Assembly (NCBI RefSeq): GCF_001486585.1
Contig: NZ_LN909042.1
Span: forward strand, 124,001-188,000
DNA from: Paenibacillus senegalimassiliensis
Lineage (GTDB): Bacteria; Bacillota; Bacilli; Paenibacillales; Paenibacillaceae
Length of the DNA: 64,000 nt
Reading direction: 5' to 3'
Shown: one piece after another, positions 35,817 through 44,848 of the stretch
How positions within the stretch are numbered: position 1 is the first letter of the stretch
Layout of the letters: each line of letters starts with the position of its first letter
Notes under the pieces: model-generated
What the model was told of the DNA's origin: nothing
The model's input: only the letters and a program-made list of their open reading frames with translations
Database searches by the model: none
Program-made: the position numbers and the translations under genes

Positions 35817-37457
35817 ATGAGCAAGTGGTGGAAGGGCAGAATGCTTGCCTGTGTCTGCGCGGTTGCTTTGGTAGCCCCTGGATTGGGCTTTGTACCCGAG
35901 GCGGATGCAGCGGGGAGCTTCCTCATGGGCGGGGATGTGTCGATGCTTCATGAGGTAGAAGAGCGAGGCGGCGAGTTCTATGACCAGGGTGTGAAGAAGG
36001 ATGCATTAGAGATTCTTAGTGATCATGGCATGAATGCGGTTCGTTTGCGGCTGTGGGTTGATCCCTATGATGCTGCGGGTAATCCGTATGGTGGCGGGAC
36101 CAATGATTTGGCGACCACGATTTCGCTTGCTCAGCGAGCAAAGGCACAGGGCATGGATGTACTGCTTAACTTTCACTTCAGCGACTTCTGGGCCGATCCG
36201 GGCAAGCAAAATAAACCCAAGGCCTGGCAAAGCTTGAGTCATAGCCAATTGCTCACGACAGTGTACAACTACACCAGCAACGTGATTACCGAAATGAAGG
36301 CGGCTGGAGCTCTCCCCGATATCGTACAGGTGGGGAACGAGGCGAGCAGCGGTATCCTTTGGGATGATGGCAAGGTGGGCGGAGGTATTGATGATTTTAC
36401 CCAGCTTGGTGATCTGCTGACCTCAGCGATTAACGGAATTCATGCCGCCTTAGGGCCGGGTGAGGATGTAGAAATTGCCCTGCATCTGGACCATGGGGGA
36501 GACAATAATCTGTATACCTGGTGGTTTGACAAAATCGAGGCAGAGGGTGTGGATTACGATATTATTGGCTTAACCTATTATCCCTTCTGGCATGGGACGA
36601 TGGGCGAGCTCGCTTACAACTTGAATGCCATCAGTAGTCGTTACAATAAGGACGTCATGATTGTGGAGACCTCTTACGGCTTCACGTTGGATGATGGTGA
36701 TGGCCTGGGTAACTCCTTCTATACCACAGAGGAGAGCATCGGTGGTTATCCGGCATCGGTGGCGGGACAAACGGCGTATCTGCGGGATTTAAAAGAGATC
36801 CTGCAGGATGTACCGAACAATCATGGCCGCGGAATCTTCTGGTGGGAGCCAACCTGGTTGCCAGTAGAAGGGGCGCATTGGGGCAGTGAGGCAGGCAAGC
36901 TGTACAATAACGATACCGGCCTGTTGTCCAACCCATGGGATAACCAGACGTTGTTTGATTTTGACGGCAATTTACTATCTACCGTATCGGTCTTTACGGA
37001 AGGTTCGACGTTGAATCTCGTATCTAACCCAAGCTTTGAAGCGGATGGCTGGACGCAGACGCCCACATCATGGAATCTCTGGGCTGTAGATGATGCGTCG
37101 TATGATGCCATCAAGGTAGAGGAAAATGGGATTACCGGTGGCTATAAGCTAACACATTGGAGCGATGTCGAATATGAAGCATCCACGTACCAGAATATTA
37201 CGGGGCTAAGCTCAGGTACGTATACATTATCGGCCTGGGTCCTTAACAGTGGGGGCCAGAACACCTTGCAACTATATGCAAAAAACTTCGGCGGCGCCGA
37301 GCTCTCTGTTGATTTGCCAACGAGTCCTGAGAAATGGGTCAAGGTGAAAATTGAGAACATCATTGTCACTAACGGTGAAATTGAGATTGGAGTCTATTCT
37401 GATGCTCAGGCGGAGAACTGGATGAACCTGGATCATGTGAAGCTGTATAAGAATTGA
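35817..37457 (+). CDS. Secreted endo-beta-1,4-galactanase (GH53 with CBM61)
   Basis: 546 residues. The ATG at 35817 has AAGGAG 9 bases upstream; an ATG three codons earlier abuts the site. Signal peptide to about residue 32 (ADAAG). GH53 domain about 35-395 with acid/base Glu in VQVGNEASSG and nucleophile Glu in MIVETSYGFT. A C-terminal beta-sandwich from about 400 (LNLVSNPSFEADGW to NLDHVKLYK) looks like the galactan-binding CBM61. It cuts pectic galactan side chains outside the cell. The next genes import and finish the oligosaccharides. Confidence 0.95.
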   Translation: MSKWWKGRMLACVCAVALVAPGLGFVPEADAAGSFLMGGDVSMLHEVEERGGEFYDQGVKKDALEILSDHGMNAVRLRLWVDPYDAAGNPYGGGTNDLATTISLAQRAKAQGMDVLLNFHFSDFWADPGKQNKPKAWQSLSHSQLLTTVYNYTSNVITEMKAAGALPDIVQVGNEASSGILWDDGKVGGGIDDFTQLGDLLTSAINGIHAALGPGEDVEIALHLDHGGDNNLYTWWFDKIEAEGVDYDIIGLTYYPFWHGTMGELAYNLNAISSRYNKDVMIVETSYGFTLDDGDGLGNSFYTTEESIGGYPASVAGQTAYLRDLKEILQDVPNNHGRGIFWWEPTWLPVEGAHWGSEAGKLYNNDTGLLSNPWDNQTLFDFDGNLLSTVSVFTEGSTLNLVSNPSFEADGWTQTPTSWNLWAVDDASYDAIKVEENGITGGYKLTHWSDVEYEASTYQNITGLSSGTYTLSAWVLNSGGQNTLQLYAKNFGGAELSVDLPTSPEKWVKVKIENIIVTNGEIEIGVYSDAQAENWMNLDHVKLYKN

Positions 37458-37600
37458 GCTTATGAAGGTTAGGTGAGCAGCTCACGTCAGCCCTATGATC
37501 AGCTCTAGCGAGCAGTGATGGGATTGGCGGGGCTGCTTTTTTTGCCTGCGCAGGAGAATTATTATACACCTGCTAAAGGTTTTTTATATTTCAAGCTTAA

Positions 37601-37614
37601 TGAAAGCGTTTTAT
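37601..37614 (+). promoter_or_regulatory. cre-like site upstream of the galactan importer
   Basis: TGAAAGCGTTTTAT, 57 bases before the binding-protein start. The 214-base gap also contains a weak GC-rich hairpin with a T run near 37544, a possible terminator for the GH53 gene. Confidence 0.6.
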
Positions 37615-37671
37615 ATTGAGAGTAAGGGCTGATGTATTTTAGAATAGCCAACTAACAAGGGGGGGACTTGA

Positions 37672-38964
37672 ATGAAAAAGACATGGATATTGGCTTGTCT
37701 CTGCATACTGCTCTTTGGAGTGACAGCTTGTGCGCCTGACCGATCAGGGCAACTGGGTGGTGCTGGGGAAGGGGGCAACGACGGTACTAGCAGTAATAAC
37801 GAAGCTTCCGTGAACTCGGATGGTACCGGGCAACAACAACCTGACAAATTAGTGATCTGGTCCAATGATGATGCGAAGCACTTAAAAGTGGTAGAGCAGC
37901 TAGCCGGCGAATTTGCCGCTGATACGGGAGTCCAGGTGGAGGTGGTGCCTGTTAGTGGCTCTGAGCAGGTGCAGAAGTTATCCCTGGCCGCTCCGGCGGG
38001 CAATGGACCTGACCTGTTCTATCAGCCGCAGGATCGCCTGGGGGATCTGGCTGTCCAAGGATTGGCCGAAGCCGTCGAGCTGTCCCAGCAGGAAAGGGCC
38101 GAATACAGCGCCGCAGCATTAGATGCTGTGCAGTATGAAGGGCAAACCTACGGCTTCCCCATTTCAATTGAGACCTATGCCCTCTATTACAATAAAGCAC
38201 TGGTCGATCAACCGCCGGTGAAGATGGAAGACATCGCGGGAACCTACGCCTCACTGACCGATGCAGGCCAAGACCGTTATGCCTTCCTGATGGTGCCGGA
38301 TTTTTATTACGCCATTCCTTTTATCATGAACTACGGCGGGTATATCTTCGGGCAGCAGGATGGTAAATACGATGCTTCTGACCTTGGGCTGAATAATGAG
38401 GGAGCCGTTCAGGGGATGAGCGCGTATGCCAGCTTTGTGAAAGAGACGGGAATTCCCGCTACGATGACAACGGACGTGATGGACACCTTATTTCTGGAAG
38501 GCAAAGCAGCAATGACCGTGAACGGGTTATGGGCCATGAAGCCTTACGCCGAGAAATTGGGCGATGATCTTGGAACTGCGCCATTGCCCACGGTAAACGG
38601 GGAGCCTGCGCCATCCTTCGTTGGGGTGAAGTCCTGGTTCATCTCGTCTTACTCCAAGCATCCCGAATGGGCCAAGCGGCTTGCGCTGCATCTGACCAAT
38701 GCGGCAAGCTCCGAGGTCTATTATGAGCAGACGGGAGAAATCCCCGCTCGGCCGGATGCGCAGCAAAGTATTGCCGATCCGCTGTATGACGGATTTGTGC
38801 AGCAGCTCGACAGTGGTGTACCGATGCCGAATATTCCGGAAATGAGTACCGTTTGGGCGATGGATGATGCGGTTGATTTTATCGTGCAGGGAGAGGACCC
38901 CAAGTCTGTACTGGATGAGACGACCGAGCAGATCGCGTCTCAGATTAAGGCATCCGGACGATGA
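37672..38964 (+). CDS. Galacto-oligosaccharide-binding lipoprotein (GanS/MalE-like)
   Basis: 430 residues. Lipobox GVTACA near residue 20, then a Gly/Asn/Ser linker. LVIWSNDDAKHLKVVEQLAGEF, NGPDLFYQPQDRLGDLA, YGFPISIETYALYYNK and GKAAMTVNGLWAMKPY are MalE-family motifs. It lies between a secreted GH53 and two permeases, so galactan fragments are the likely ligand. GGGGGG precedes the ATG; the stop overlaps the next start (ATGA). Confidence 0.93.
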   Translation: MKKTWILACLCILLFGVTACAPDRSGQLGGAGEGGNDGTSSNNEASVNSDGTGQQQPDKLVIWSNDDAKHLKVVEQLAGEFAADTGVQVEVVPVSGSEQVQKLSLAAPAGNGPDLFYQPQDRLGDLAVQGLAEAVELSQQERAEYSAAALDAVQYEGQTYGFPISIETYALYYNKALVDQPPVKMEDIAGTYASLTDAGQDRYAFLMVPDFYYAIPFIMNYGGYIFGQQDGKYDASDLGLNNEGAVQGMSAYASFVKETGIPATMTTDVMDTLFLEGKAAMTVNGLWAMKPYAEKLGDDLGTAPLPTVNGEPAPSFVGVKSWFISSYSKHPEWAKRLALHLTNAASSEVYYEQTGEIPARPDAQQSIADPLYDGFVQQLDSGVPMPNIPEMSTVWAMDDAVDFIVQGEDPKSVLDETTEQIASQIKASGR

Positions 38965-40229
38965 AGCACCGCCCCTGGATTGCTGTAGGGCTGTCCCTGC
39001 TGTTCGCAGGCTTGGGGCAGCTATATAACCGTAGTTATATCAAAGGAATCATTTTGGTCATGTTGGAGCTGGCATTTATCATCACCTTTGCCGATTTTAT
39101 CGGGCTGGGCTTGTGGGGAATTGCCACGCTGGGGACGATCCCCAAGCTGGATCATTCGATTTTCCTGCTGGTGTACGGGCTCTTGTCCCTGATCATGCTG
39201 GCCATCGCAGGCATGATCTATGTTCTAAATGTGCGCGATGCCAAGAAGGAAGCGGAGCAGCTTGCCAGCGGCTGGGAGCGGCCAAAGCTGCGGGAACGGA
39301 TGAAGCAGGCGTACATGACGAGTATGCCGTATGTGTTATCCGTACCAGGGTTCATTTTACTGCTGTTTGTGGTGGTATTCCCGCTGCTCTTTGCCGTATC
39401 GCTGGCCTTCACCAACTATGACCTATATCATTCTCCGCCCCGTCAATTGGTGGATTGGGTGGGCTTCGACAACTTCGTCAGTCTGGTTACGGTACCGATC
39501 TGGAACCAGTCCTTCATGAAGGTGCTGTCTTGGACGCTGGTCTGGACGGTAGTGTCAACCACGCTGCAAATCGGTCTGGGGCTAGTGCTGGCTGTGCTGG
39601 TAAATGACAAACGCGTCCGCTTCAAGCGGATCATTCGTACGATCCTGATTCTGCCGTGGGCGATTCCGAATTTCGTGACGATCATGATCTTCTCTGCGTT
39701 GTTCAACGATCAATTTGGAGCGATTAACCGGACGCTAAGGGATTGGTTCCAAATGGCCCCCATTCCCTGGCTGACCGATCCGCTGTTCACGAAGCTCGCG
39801 CTGATTGGCATACAGGTATGGCTTGGCTTTCCGTTCCTGTTCGCCCTGTTCACTGGGGTACTGCAAAGCATCTCTCATGATGCTTATGAAGCCGCAGATG
39901 TGGATGGGGGGACGCGCTGGCAGAAGTTCCGTTACATCACACTGCCGCATGTGCTCTTTGCCACCGGGCCGCTGCTCATTATCCAATATACGGCGAACTT
40001 CAATAATTTTAATATCATCTATTTGTTTAATGGCGGAGGACCGGCAGTTCGCGGACAGACGGCGGGTGGTACGGATATTCTGATCTCCTGGGTGTATCAG
40101 CTTACCTTTACGACGAACAACTACAATATGGCTGCGGCGATCTCGCTTATTATCGGGGTGATTGTCATCGCCTTTGCCTTCTTCCAATTCAGGCGGACCA
40201 AGTCGTTCAAAGAGGAGCGTGATCATTAA
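38961..40229 (+). CDS. Galacto-oligosaccharide ABC permease, MalF/GanP-like
   Basis: 422 residues, longer than typical CUT1 permeases because of an N-terminal extra membrane region (about residues 1-110) as in MalF and GanP. The EAA loop is AYEAADVDGGTRWQKFRYITLP near residue 310. It is coupled to the binding-protein gene and to the next permease. Confidence 0.94.
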   Translation: MKHRPWIAVGLSLLFAGLGQLYNRSYIKGIILVMLELAFIITFADFIGLGLWGIATLGTIPKLDHSIFLLVYGLLSLIMLAIAGMIYVLNVRDAKKEAEQLASGWERPKLRERMKQAYMTSMPYVLSVPGFILLLFVVVFPLLFAVSLAFTNYDLYHSPPRQLVDWVGFDNFVSLVTVPIWNQSFMKVLSWTLVWTVVSTTLQIGLGLVLAVLVNDKRVRFKRIIRTILILPWAIPNFVTIMIFSALFNDQFGAINRTLRDWFQMAPIPWLTDPLFTKLALIGIQVWLGFPFLFALFTGVLQSISHDAYEAADVDGGTRWQKFRYITLPHVLFATGPLLIIQYTANFNNFNIIYLFNGGGPAVRGQTAGGTDILISWVYQLTFTTNNYNMAAAISLIIGVIVIAFAFFQFRRTKSFKEERDH

Positions 40230-40230
40230 G

Positions 40231-41073
40231 ATGGGAGGACGTATGAAATCAAGGCTGGAGGTCACCGGCATTTATCTGATTATCGGCCTGATGACGGTCG
40301 TGATCTGTTATCCGCTGGCTTGGGCGGTCGGCTTATCCTTCAATGCGGGGACCAGCCTGTATTCGTCCAGCATGATTCCCAAAGAGCCTACGCTGGAGCA
40401 TTACCGCTGGCTGTTCACCAGTCCGGAGAGCAACTATCTGACGTGGTATAGAAATACGCTGTACGTCTCGACGGTCAGCAGCGTACTGTCCATCCTGTTC
40501 ACCTCGATGACGGCTTACGCGCTGTCTAGATTTCAGTTCGTCGGCCGCAAAAGCGGGATGTACGCCTTCCTGCTGCTACAGATGTTCCCGGTCATGATGG
40601 CGATGGTGGCGATTTATATTTTCCTGAACCTGATTGGCCTGCTGAACACCTTGATCGGACTCATTATGATCTATGTGGGCGGTCAGATTCCTTTTAACGC
40701 CTGGCTGGTGAAGGGGTATCTGGATACGATCTCCCGGGAACTGGACGATGCGGCGAAGATTGATGGAGCGGGGCCGATTCGCCTGTTCATCCGAATTCTG
40801 CTGCCGCTGATTACACCGATTTTGGCGATAGTCGCTCTGACCAACTTTATGTTGCCGATTTTTGATTTTATCTTGCCGTCGATCATTTTGCATGACAAGA
40901 GCAAATACACGCTGGCGGTCGGTTTGTACCATTTTGTCACCGAGAAATATTCCAGTAACTTTACGGTGTTTACGGCGGGTGCGATTCTGATCGCGGTTCC
41001 TATCGCTGGCATCTATCTATTCTTGCAAAAATACTTCATATCAGGACTTGCAGCGGGAGGCACGAAAGGCTAA
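40231..41073 (+). CDS. Galacto-oligosaccharide ABC permease, MalG/GanQ-like
   Basis: About 280 residues with six membrane segments and the EAA loop LDDAAKIDGAGPIRLFIRIL. C-terminal SGLAAGGTKG is typical. The start may be the ATG at 40231 or the one at 40243; GGGAGG lies 4 bases before the latter. No ATPase gene is present locally, implying a shared MsmK-type ATPase. Confidence 0.94.
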   Translation: MGGRMKSRLEVTGIYLIIGLMTVVICYPLAWAVGLSFNAGTSLYSSSMIPKEPTLEHYRWLFTSPESNYLTWYRNTLYVSTVSSVLSILFTSMTAYALSRFQFVGRKSGMYAFLLLQMFPVMMAMVAIYIFLNLIGLLNTLIGLIMIYVGGQIPFNAWLVKGYLDTISRELDDAAKIDGAGPIRLFIRILLPLITPILAIVALTNFMLPIFDFILPSIILHDKSKYTLAVGLYHFVTEKYSSNFTVFTAGAILIAVPIAGIYLFLQKYFISGLAAGGTKG

Positions 41074-41099
41074 CGGCTGAGACAAAGGAGTGGATCATC

Positions 41100-42152
41100 A
41101 TGATGAATTTGGATTTTATTAAAGGCGCGGATATTTCATTTGTGGACGAAATCGAAAGTGAGGGCGGGGCTTTTTATGAGCAGGTTCAGGCCCGGGATGT
41201 GCTGGATATCCTGAAGGACAGCGGAGTAAATTCAGCGCGCCTGCGCTTGTGGAACAATCCTACGTTTGACTACTGTAATCCGCAGAAGACGATTAAGATG
41301 GCGAAGCGGGTGAAGGAGAAGGGACTGCACTTCCTGCTCGATTTCCACTATTCCGATTATTGGGCTGATCCGGCCAAGCAGCATATGCCCAAGGCCTGGG
41401 AAGGTCTTGAGTTCCCGAAGCTGGTTGAGGAGGTAGAGGCTTTCACGGCTTCGATCTTGCGAGATCTGGCAGCAGCAGGCGCCTTGCCCGATATGGTTCA
41501 GGTAGGGAACGAGATTACGAACGGGATGATCTGGGAGGCTGGCCGGGTCGACGGCGACCATAATACGCCCGAGCAGTGGGAGAAGCTGGCTGCGTTAATC
41601 GCTGCGGGCGTTCGCGGAGTACGGAAGGCCACCCCTGAGTCCGGGCAAATCCCGGTGATGATCCATATCGACCGTGGCGGTGATAACGCGGGCAGCCGAT
41701 TCTTTTACGACAAGCTGGTAGAGTTTGATCTTGATTATGATATCATCGGGCTTTCCTATTATTCATGGTGGCACGGCACGCTGGAGGAGTTTACCGATAA
41801 TATGCATGACCTGGCTGTTCACTATCGCAAGCCCATTGTGGTCGTAGAAGTGGCTTATCCCTGGACGATGACCCCGCCCGATGAGCAGCCGCTGATTTTC
41901 AACAAGGAAGAGTGGGTGTATCCAGGCTATCCGCCAACGGTGGAGGGGCAGCGGCAATGGCTGGCAGAGCTGATGCGGCGCATTCGGGAAGTTCCGAACG
42001 GCCTTGGTCTTGGGTTATATTACTGGGAGCCGTGCTGGATTCCGTCCAAGCCGGAGTGGTCGGTGGGGCATGAGAATAACTGGTCGAATCTGACGCTATT
42101 TGATTATCAAGGCAACAAGCTCGATTCTCTGAATGTATTTTTGGAGAAGTAG
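41100..42152 (+). CDS. GH53 galactanase without signal peptide
   Basis: 350 residues, a bare GH53 barrel. Acid/base Glu in VQVGNEITNG and nucleophile Glu in IVVVEVAYPW align with the secreted paralogue. There is no signal peptide and no carbohydrate-binding module; it starts directly with FIKGADISF. It therefore should act in the cytoplasm on imported galacto-oligosaccharides, where related loci use a GH42 beta-galactosidase; none is in the window. AAAGGAG lies 9 bases before the ATG. Confidence 0.92.
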   Translation: MMNLDFIKGADISFVDEIESEGGAFYEQVQARDVLDILKDSGVNSARLRLWNNPTFDYCNPQKTIKMAKRVKEKGLHFLLDFHYSDYWADPAKQHMPKAWEGLEFPKLVEEVEAFTASILRDLAAAGALPDMVQVGNEITNGMIWEAGRVDGDHNTPEQWEKLAALIAAGVRGVRKATPESGQIPVMIHIDRGGDNAGSRFFYDKLVEFDLDYDIIGLSYYSWWHGTLEEFTDNMHDLAVHYRKPIVVVEVAYPWTMTPPDEQPLIFNKEEWVYPGYPPTVEGQRQWLAELMRRIREVPNGLGLGLYYWEPCWIPSKPEWSVGHENNWSNLTLFDYQGNKLDSLNVFLEK

Positions 42153-42223
42153 GGCTTCCTCATTGAACAGTTGGCAAGCTATCCTTCATAATAGAGCTAT
42201 CAACACCGAGGTGGTGGTAGCTC

Positions 42224-43084
42224 ATGGACTGGGGAAATGATAATATCCGATATGTATTCTCTTCACTTGAACGTTCGTTGCCGCTATATTTGGAATCCAT
42301 CGGTTATAGCGCATGGGAGCGCATCTTCCAGCGACCTGAAGGTTATCCCTATTATCACTGGCTGCATACGCTGGAGGGAGAGGGACGCTTTGAACTGCAC
42401 GGCGAATCCGTCAGGCTGACCAAGGGACAAGGTGTCCTGCTCAAGCCCTTCACGCCCCATAGCTATTATCCGGCGTCGGACCGCTGGTCCACGATTTATA
42501 TTACATTTGGCGGTGCTTCGGCCGCATCGATTATGGAAGCCCTGAACATGGATGAGACGATCCTGTATGAAGAGGATGATGATCAATCCTTCGGCGCATT
42601 ATTCAATGATCTCTTCCGGCGGATTGATCAAGCTGAGTCTCATAATGATGTCGAAGTGTCTACCGACCTTTACTATTTCCTTATGCAGCTTCGCAAGTTC
42701 GGCATGCTGAACAACGGTCCGTCGTTGTCTCAATACTACCGTAAGCTTCAGCCTATCATGTACTTCATGGAGCAGCACTTGGCTGGAAATATCGGCCTGC
42801 CGGAGATTGCCGAGCACGCTCAGATTGGCACGAATGCGCTGCACGAGCTGTTCCAGCAAGCCTTCGACATGAGTCCTTACTCGTATCTGATTCAATTGCG
42901 CCTGCGGGAGGCGAAGAAAATTATGCTGCTTCATCCCGACCTTGCGCTGCGCGAGGTAGCGGAGCAGACCGGCTTCAACGATGTCAGCCACTTTGTAGCG
43001 ACCTTCCGCAAGAAGGAAGGCATCACGCCCGGCAAGTACCGGGAGCTCCATGTGACCGCGGAACAGGCGGGAGACGGAGAATAG
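42224..43084 (+). CDS. AraC-family regulator of the galactan locus
   Basis: 286 residues. An N-terminal cupin-like sugar-sensing domain (HGESVRLTKGQGVLLKPFTPHSYY) precedes two helix-turn-helix motifs in the last 100 residues (LPEIAEHAQIGTNALHELFQ, LREVAEQTGFNDVSHFVATF) and the AraC signature GITPGKYRE. It follows the importer and intracellular GH53 on the same strand and likely activates them. A terminator follows. Confidence 0.93.
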   Translation: MDWGNDNIRYVFSSLERSLPLYLESIGYSAWERIFQRPEGYPYYHWLHTLEGEGRFELHGESVRLTKGQGVLLKPFTPHSYYPASDRWSTIYITFGGASAASIMEALNMDETILYEEDDDQSFGALFNDLFRRIDQAESHNDVEVSTDLYYFLMQLRKFGMLNNGPSLSQYYRKLQPIMYFMEQHLAGNIGLPEIAEHAQIGTNALHELFQQAFDMSPYSYLIQLRLREAKKIMLLHPDLALREVAEQTGFNDVSHFVATFRKKEGITPGKYRELHVTAEQAGDGE

Positions 43085-43126
43085 AATATCAGAAGAAGTG
43101 AACCAACTTTATAGATTTATATTATG

Positions 43127-43157
43127 AGCATCGCCCTTTCTTGGGGCGGTGCTTTCT
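43127..43157 (+). terminator. Terminator after the AraC gene
   Basis: AGCATCGCCC and GGGGCGGTGCT arms around TTTCTT, followed by TTTCT. It ends the galactan operon. Confidence 0.8.
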
Positions 43158-43307
43158 AGTGTTCATATCATTGCCGGGAATAGCTACTGTTTATCGTTTG
43201 TTCATATTTATACTATCGCCTGTTTATTTTTATAGAATCGGGGGTTCATGTTCTTCCTTCATACTAAGAAAAATGACTTTGACCAAGACTATGGGGGAGG
43301 AACCAAC

Positions 43308-43967
43308 ATGAACTTGAAGACGCATCAACCTCGCTGGAATCTGTATTATTTGCTTCTATATTTATTATTTATCCTGCTCGGAAAGCTACCTGTAGTGGGG
43401 TCTTGGCTGGACGGATTTGCTTCGGCCAGATACGCGGTATACCCGGCTTTGTTTCTTATGGGCCTGTTTGTGTTCAGAAAGCCTTTGCTTGACAGTTGGG
43501 GGCAGCTTAAGGGGCGCATCTTACGCAACTTGTTGCTGCTTGCTGGCGTTTACTTAGCCTTCGTATTGATTAGTTCCCTGACCTATATGCTATTCGATTC
43601 GCCTGTGAACGAGGGAAGCGTCAACGACCTCAAGGTATATGAGCTGATGGTTACACTGCCGCCTTATCTGACGTTGCCTATCTTGGGCGTAATGGGACCT
43701 GTCGTTGAGGAGTTTATTTTCCGCTATCTTCTAATTCGACGCTTATCTACGCGTTTGTCGGTGTGGCTTTGTGTCTTATTGTCGAGCACGCTGTTCGGGC
43801 TGCTTCATATCCATCATCTTGCCGACCTGGTCCATGTGACTCCGTATATGGTGATGGGGCTTGTCCTGGGAACGCTGTATGTGAAATCCCGCTATAATTT
43901 GCTGCTCCCCATCTTGTTCCATGTTTTCAATAATCTTAGCGGATTAATTCCGGTACTCCTGTACTGA
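43308..43967 (+). CDS. CPBP-family intramembrane metalloprotease
   Basis: 219 residues from the ATG at 43308, behind GGGGGAGG; the open frame begins 20 codons earlier. Six or seven membrane segments. The glutamate pair in VVEEFIFRYLL, then FGLLHIHHL and HVFNNLSG, are the conserved EExxxR, FxxxH and HxxxN motifs of CPBP (Abi) proteases. Bacterial members have roles in peptide or prenyl-protein processing and bacteriocin self-immunity. It lies 180 bases before a two-component system. Confidence 0.9.
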   Translation: MNLKTHQPRWNLYYLLLYLLFILLGKLPVVGSWLDGFASARYAVYPALFLMGLFVFRKPLLDSWGQLKGRILRNLLLLAGVYLAFVLISSLTYMLFDSPVNEGSVNDLKVYELMVTLPPYLTLPILGVMGPVVEEFIFRYLLIRRLSTRLSVWLCVLLSSTLFGLLHIHHLADLVHVTPYMVMGLVLGTLYVKSRYNLLLPILFHVFNNLSGLIPVLLY

Positions 43968-44032
43968 CGGGTTGAGGGAACAACGAACTACCGGCCCCAC
44001 CCGCTATCGACGCGTTCCTCCCGTTACGTCAG
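43964..44032. other. Large imperfect dyad between protease and two-component genes
   Basis: CTGACG at 43964-43969 pairs with CGTCAG at 44027-44032, and GAGGGAAC with GTTCCTC further in. No T run follows either arm. It begins inside the protease stop codon and could be an mRNA structure or regulator site for the downstream genes. Confidence 0.45.
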
Positions 44033-44146
44033 AGTGCATTTATTTGCTAAGATAGGGAGTAGATGTAGTGACCTGTTCCATTCAGGAGCACGGAGAGTCG
44101 CTGAGGTCAACGGTGACGGAGGGAATGAGTTGAAAGGAGTTTGGAA

Positions 44147-44848
44147 TTGAAGAACATTCGGATTATGGTAGTAGATGATGAGCCGGAAATTGCCGAACTT
44201 TTGCAGGATTATCTGGAAAGGGAACACTACGAGGTGAGGATGAGCCACGACGGCCTGTCTTGCCTTGAGTTGTTCCGGGAATATCAGCCGCAGCTGGTCA
44301 TTCTTGACCTGATGTTACCAGGCCTTGATGGTATGGAAGTGTGCAGAATTCTTCGCTCTGAGTCCTCAGTCCCTATCATTATGCTAAGTGCCAAGAAGTC
44401 TGAGGGGGACAAGATTCTGGGTCTGGGCCTGGGTGCGGATGATTACGTTGTGAAGCCGTTCAGCCCCGGAGAGGTTGTGGCTCGGGTGAAGGCTCAATTA
44501 AGGCGGGTCAATCTTCTTTCTGTCCGGGAACAGAAGGAGGATGTGATGTCCTTTCCCCCGTTGAATATTTATCCAAAGGCTTATGCCGTAACATTAAGGG
44601 GAGAGGAAGTGGAGTTGACGACCAAGGAGTTCGAGGTCTTGCGGCTGCTTGCCCGTCATCCCAATCAGGTCTTGACGCGTCAGCAAATTTACGATCAGGT
44701 CTGGGGCGTTACCGAATATGGCGATTTGAATACGGTAACTATTCATATCAAGCGAATTCGGGAGAAGATAGAGGACATTCCAGCTTCCCCAAGGTATATC
44801 AAAACCGTGTGGGGCGTTGGCTATAAGTTTGGAGGTAGTGAAGGATGA
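44147..44848 (+). CDS. OmpR/PhoB-family response regulator
   Basis: About 233 residues. The TTG at 44147 is preferred because AAAGGAG lies 7 bases upstream; a TTG two codons earlier is too close. The receiver domain has the acidic pair in VVDDEPE, phospho-acceptor Asp54 in VILDLMLPG and Lys in VVKPF. The C-terminal winged helix (VELTTKEFEVLRLLARHPNQ to YIKTVWGVGYKF) binds DNA. Overlaps the kinase gene by 4 bases. Confidence 0.96.
   Translation: MKNIRIMVVDDEPEIAELLQDYLEREHYEVRMSHDGLSCLELFREYQPQLVILDLMLPGLDGMEVCRILRSESSVPIIMLSAKKSEGDKILGLGLGADDYVVKPFSPGEVVARVKAQLRRVNLLSVREQKEDVMSFPPLNIYPKAYAVTLRGEEVELTTKEFEVLRLLARHPNQVLTRQQIYDQVWGVTEYGDLNTVTIHIKRIREKIEDIPASPRYIKTVWGVGYKFGGSEG

Noticed and set aside
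43964..44032. Rho-independent terminator
   Set aside because: The dyad is imperfect and neither side has a T run.
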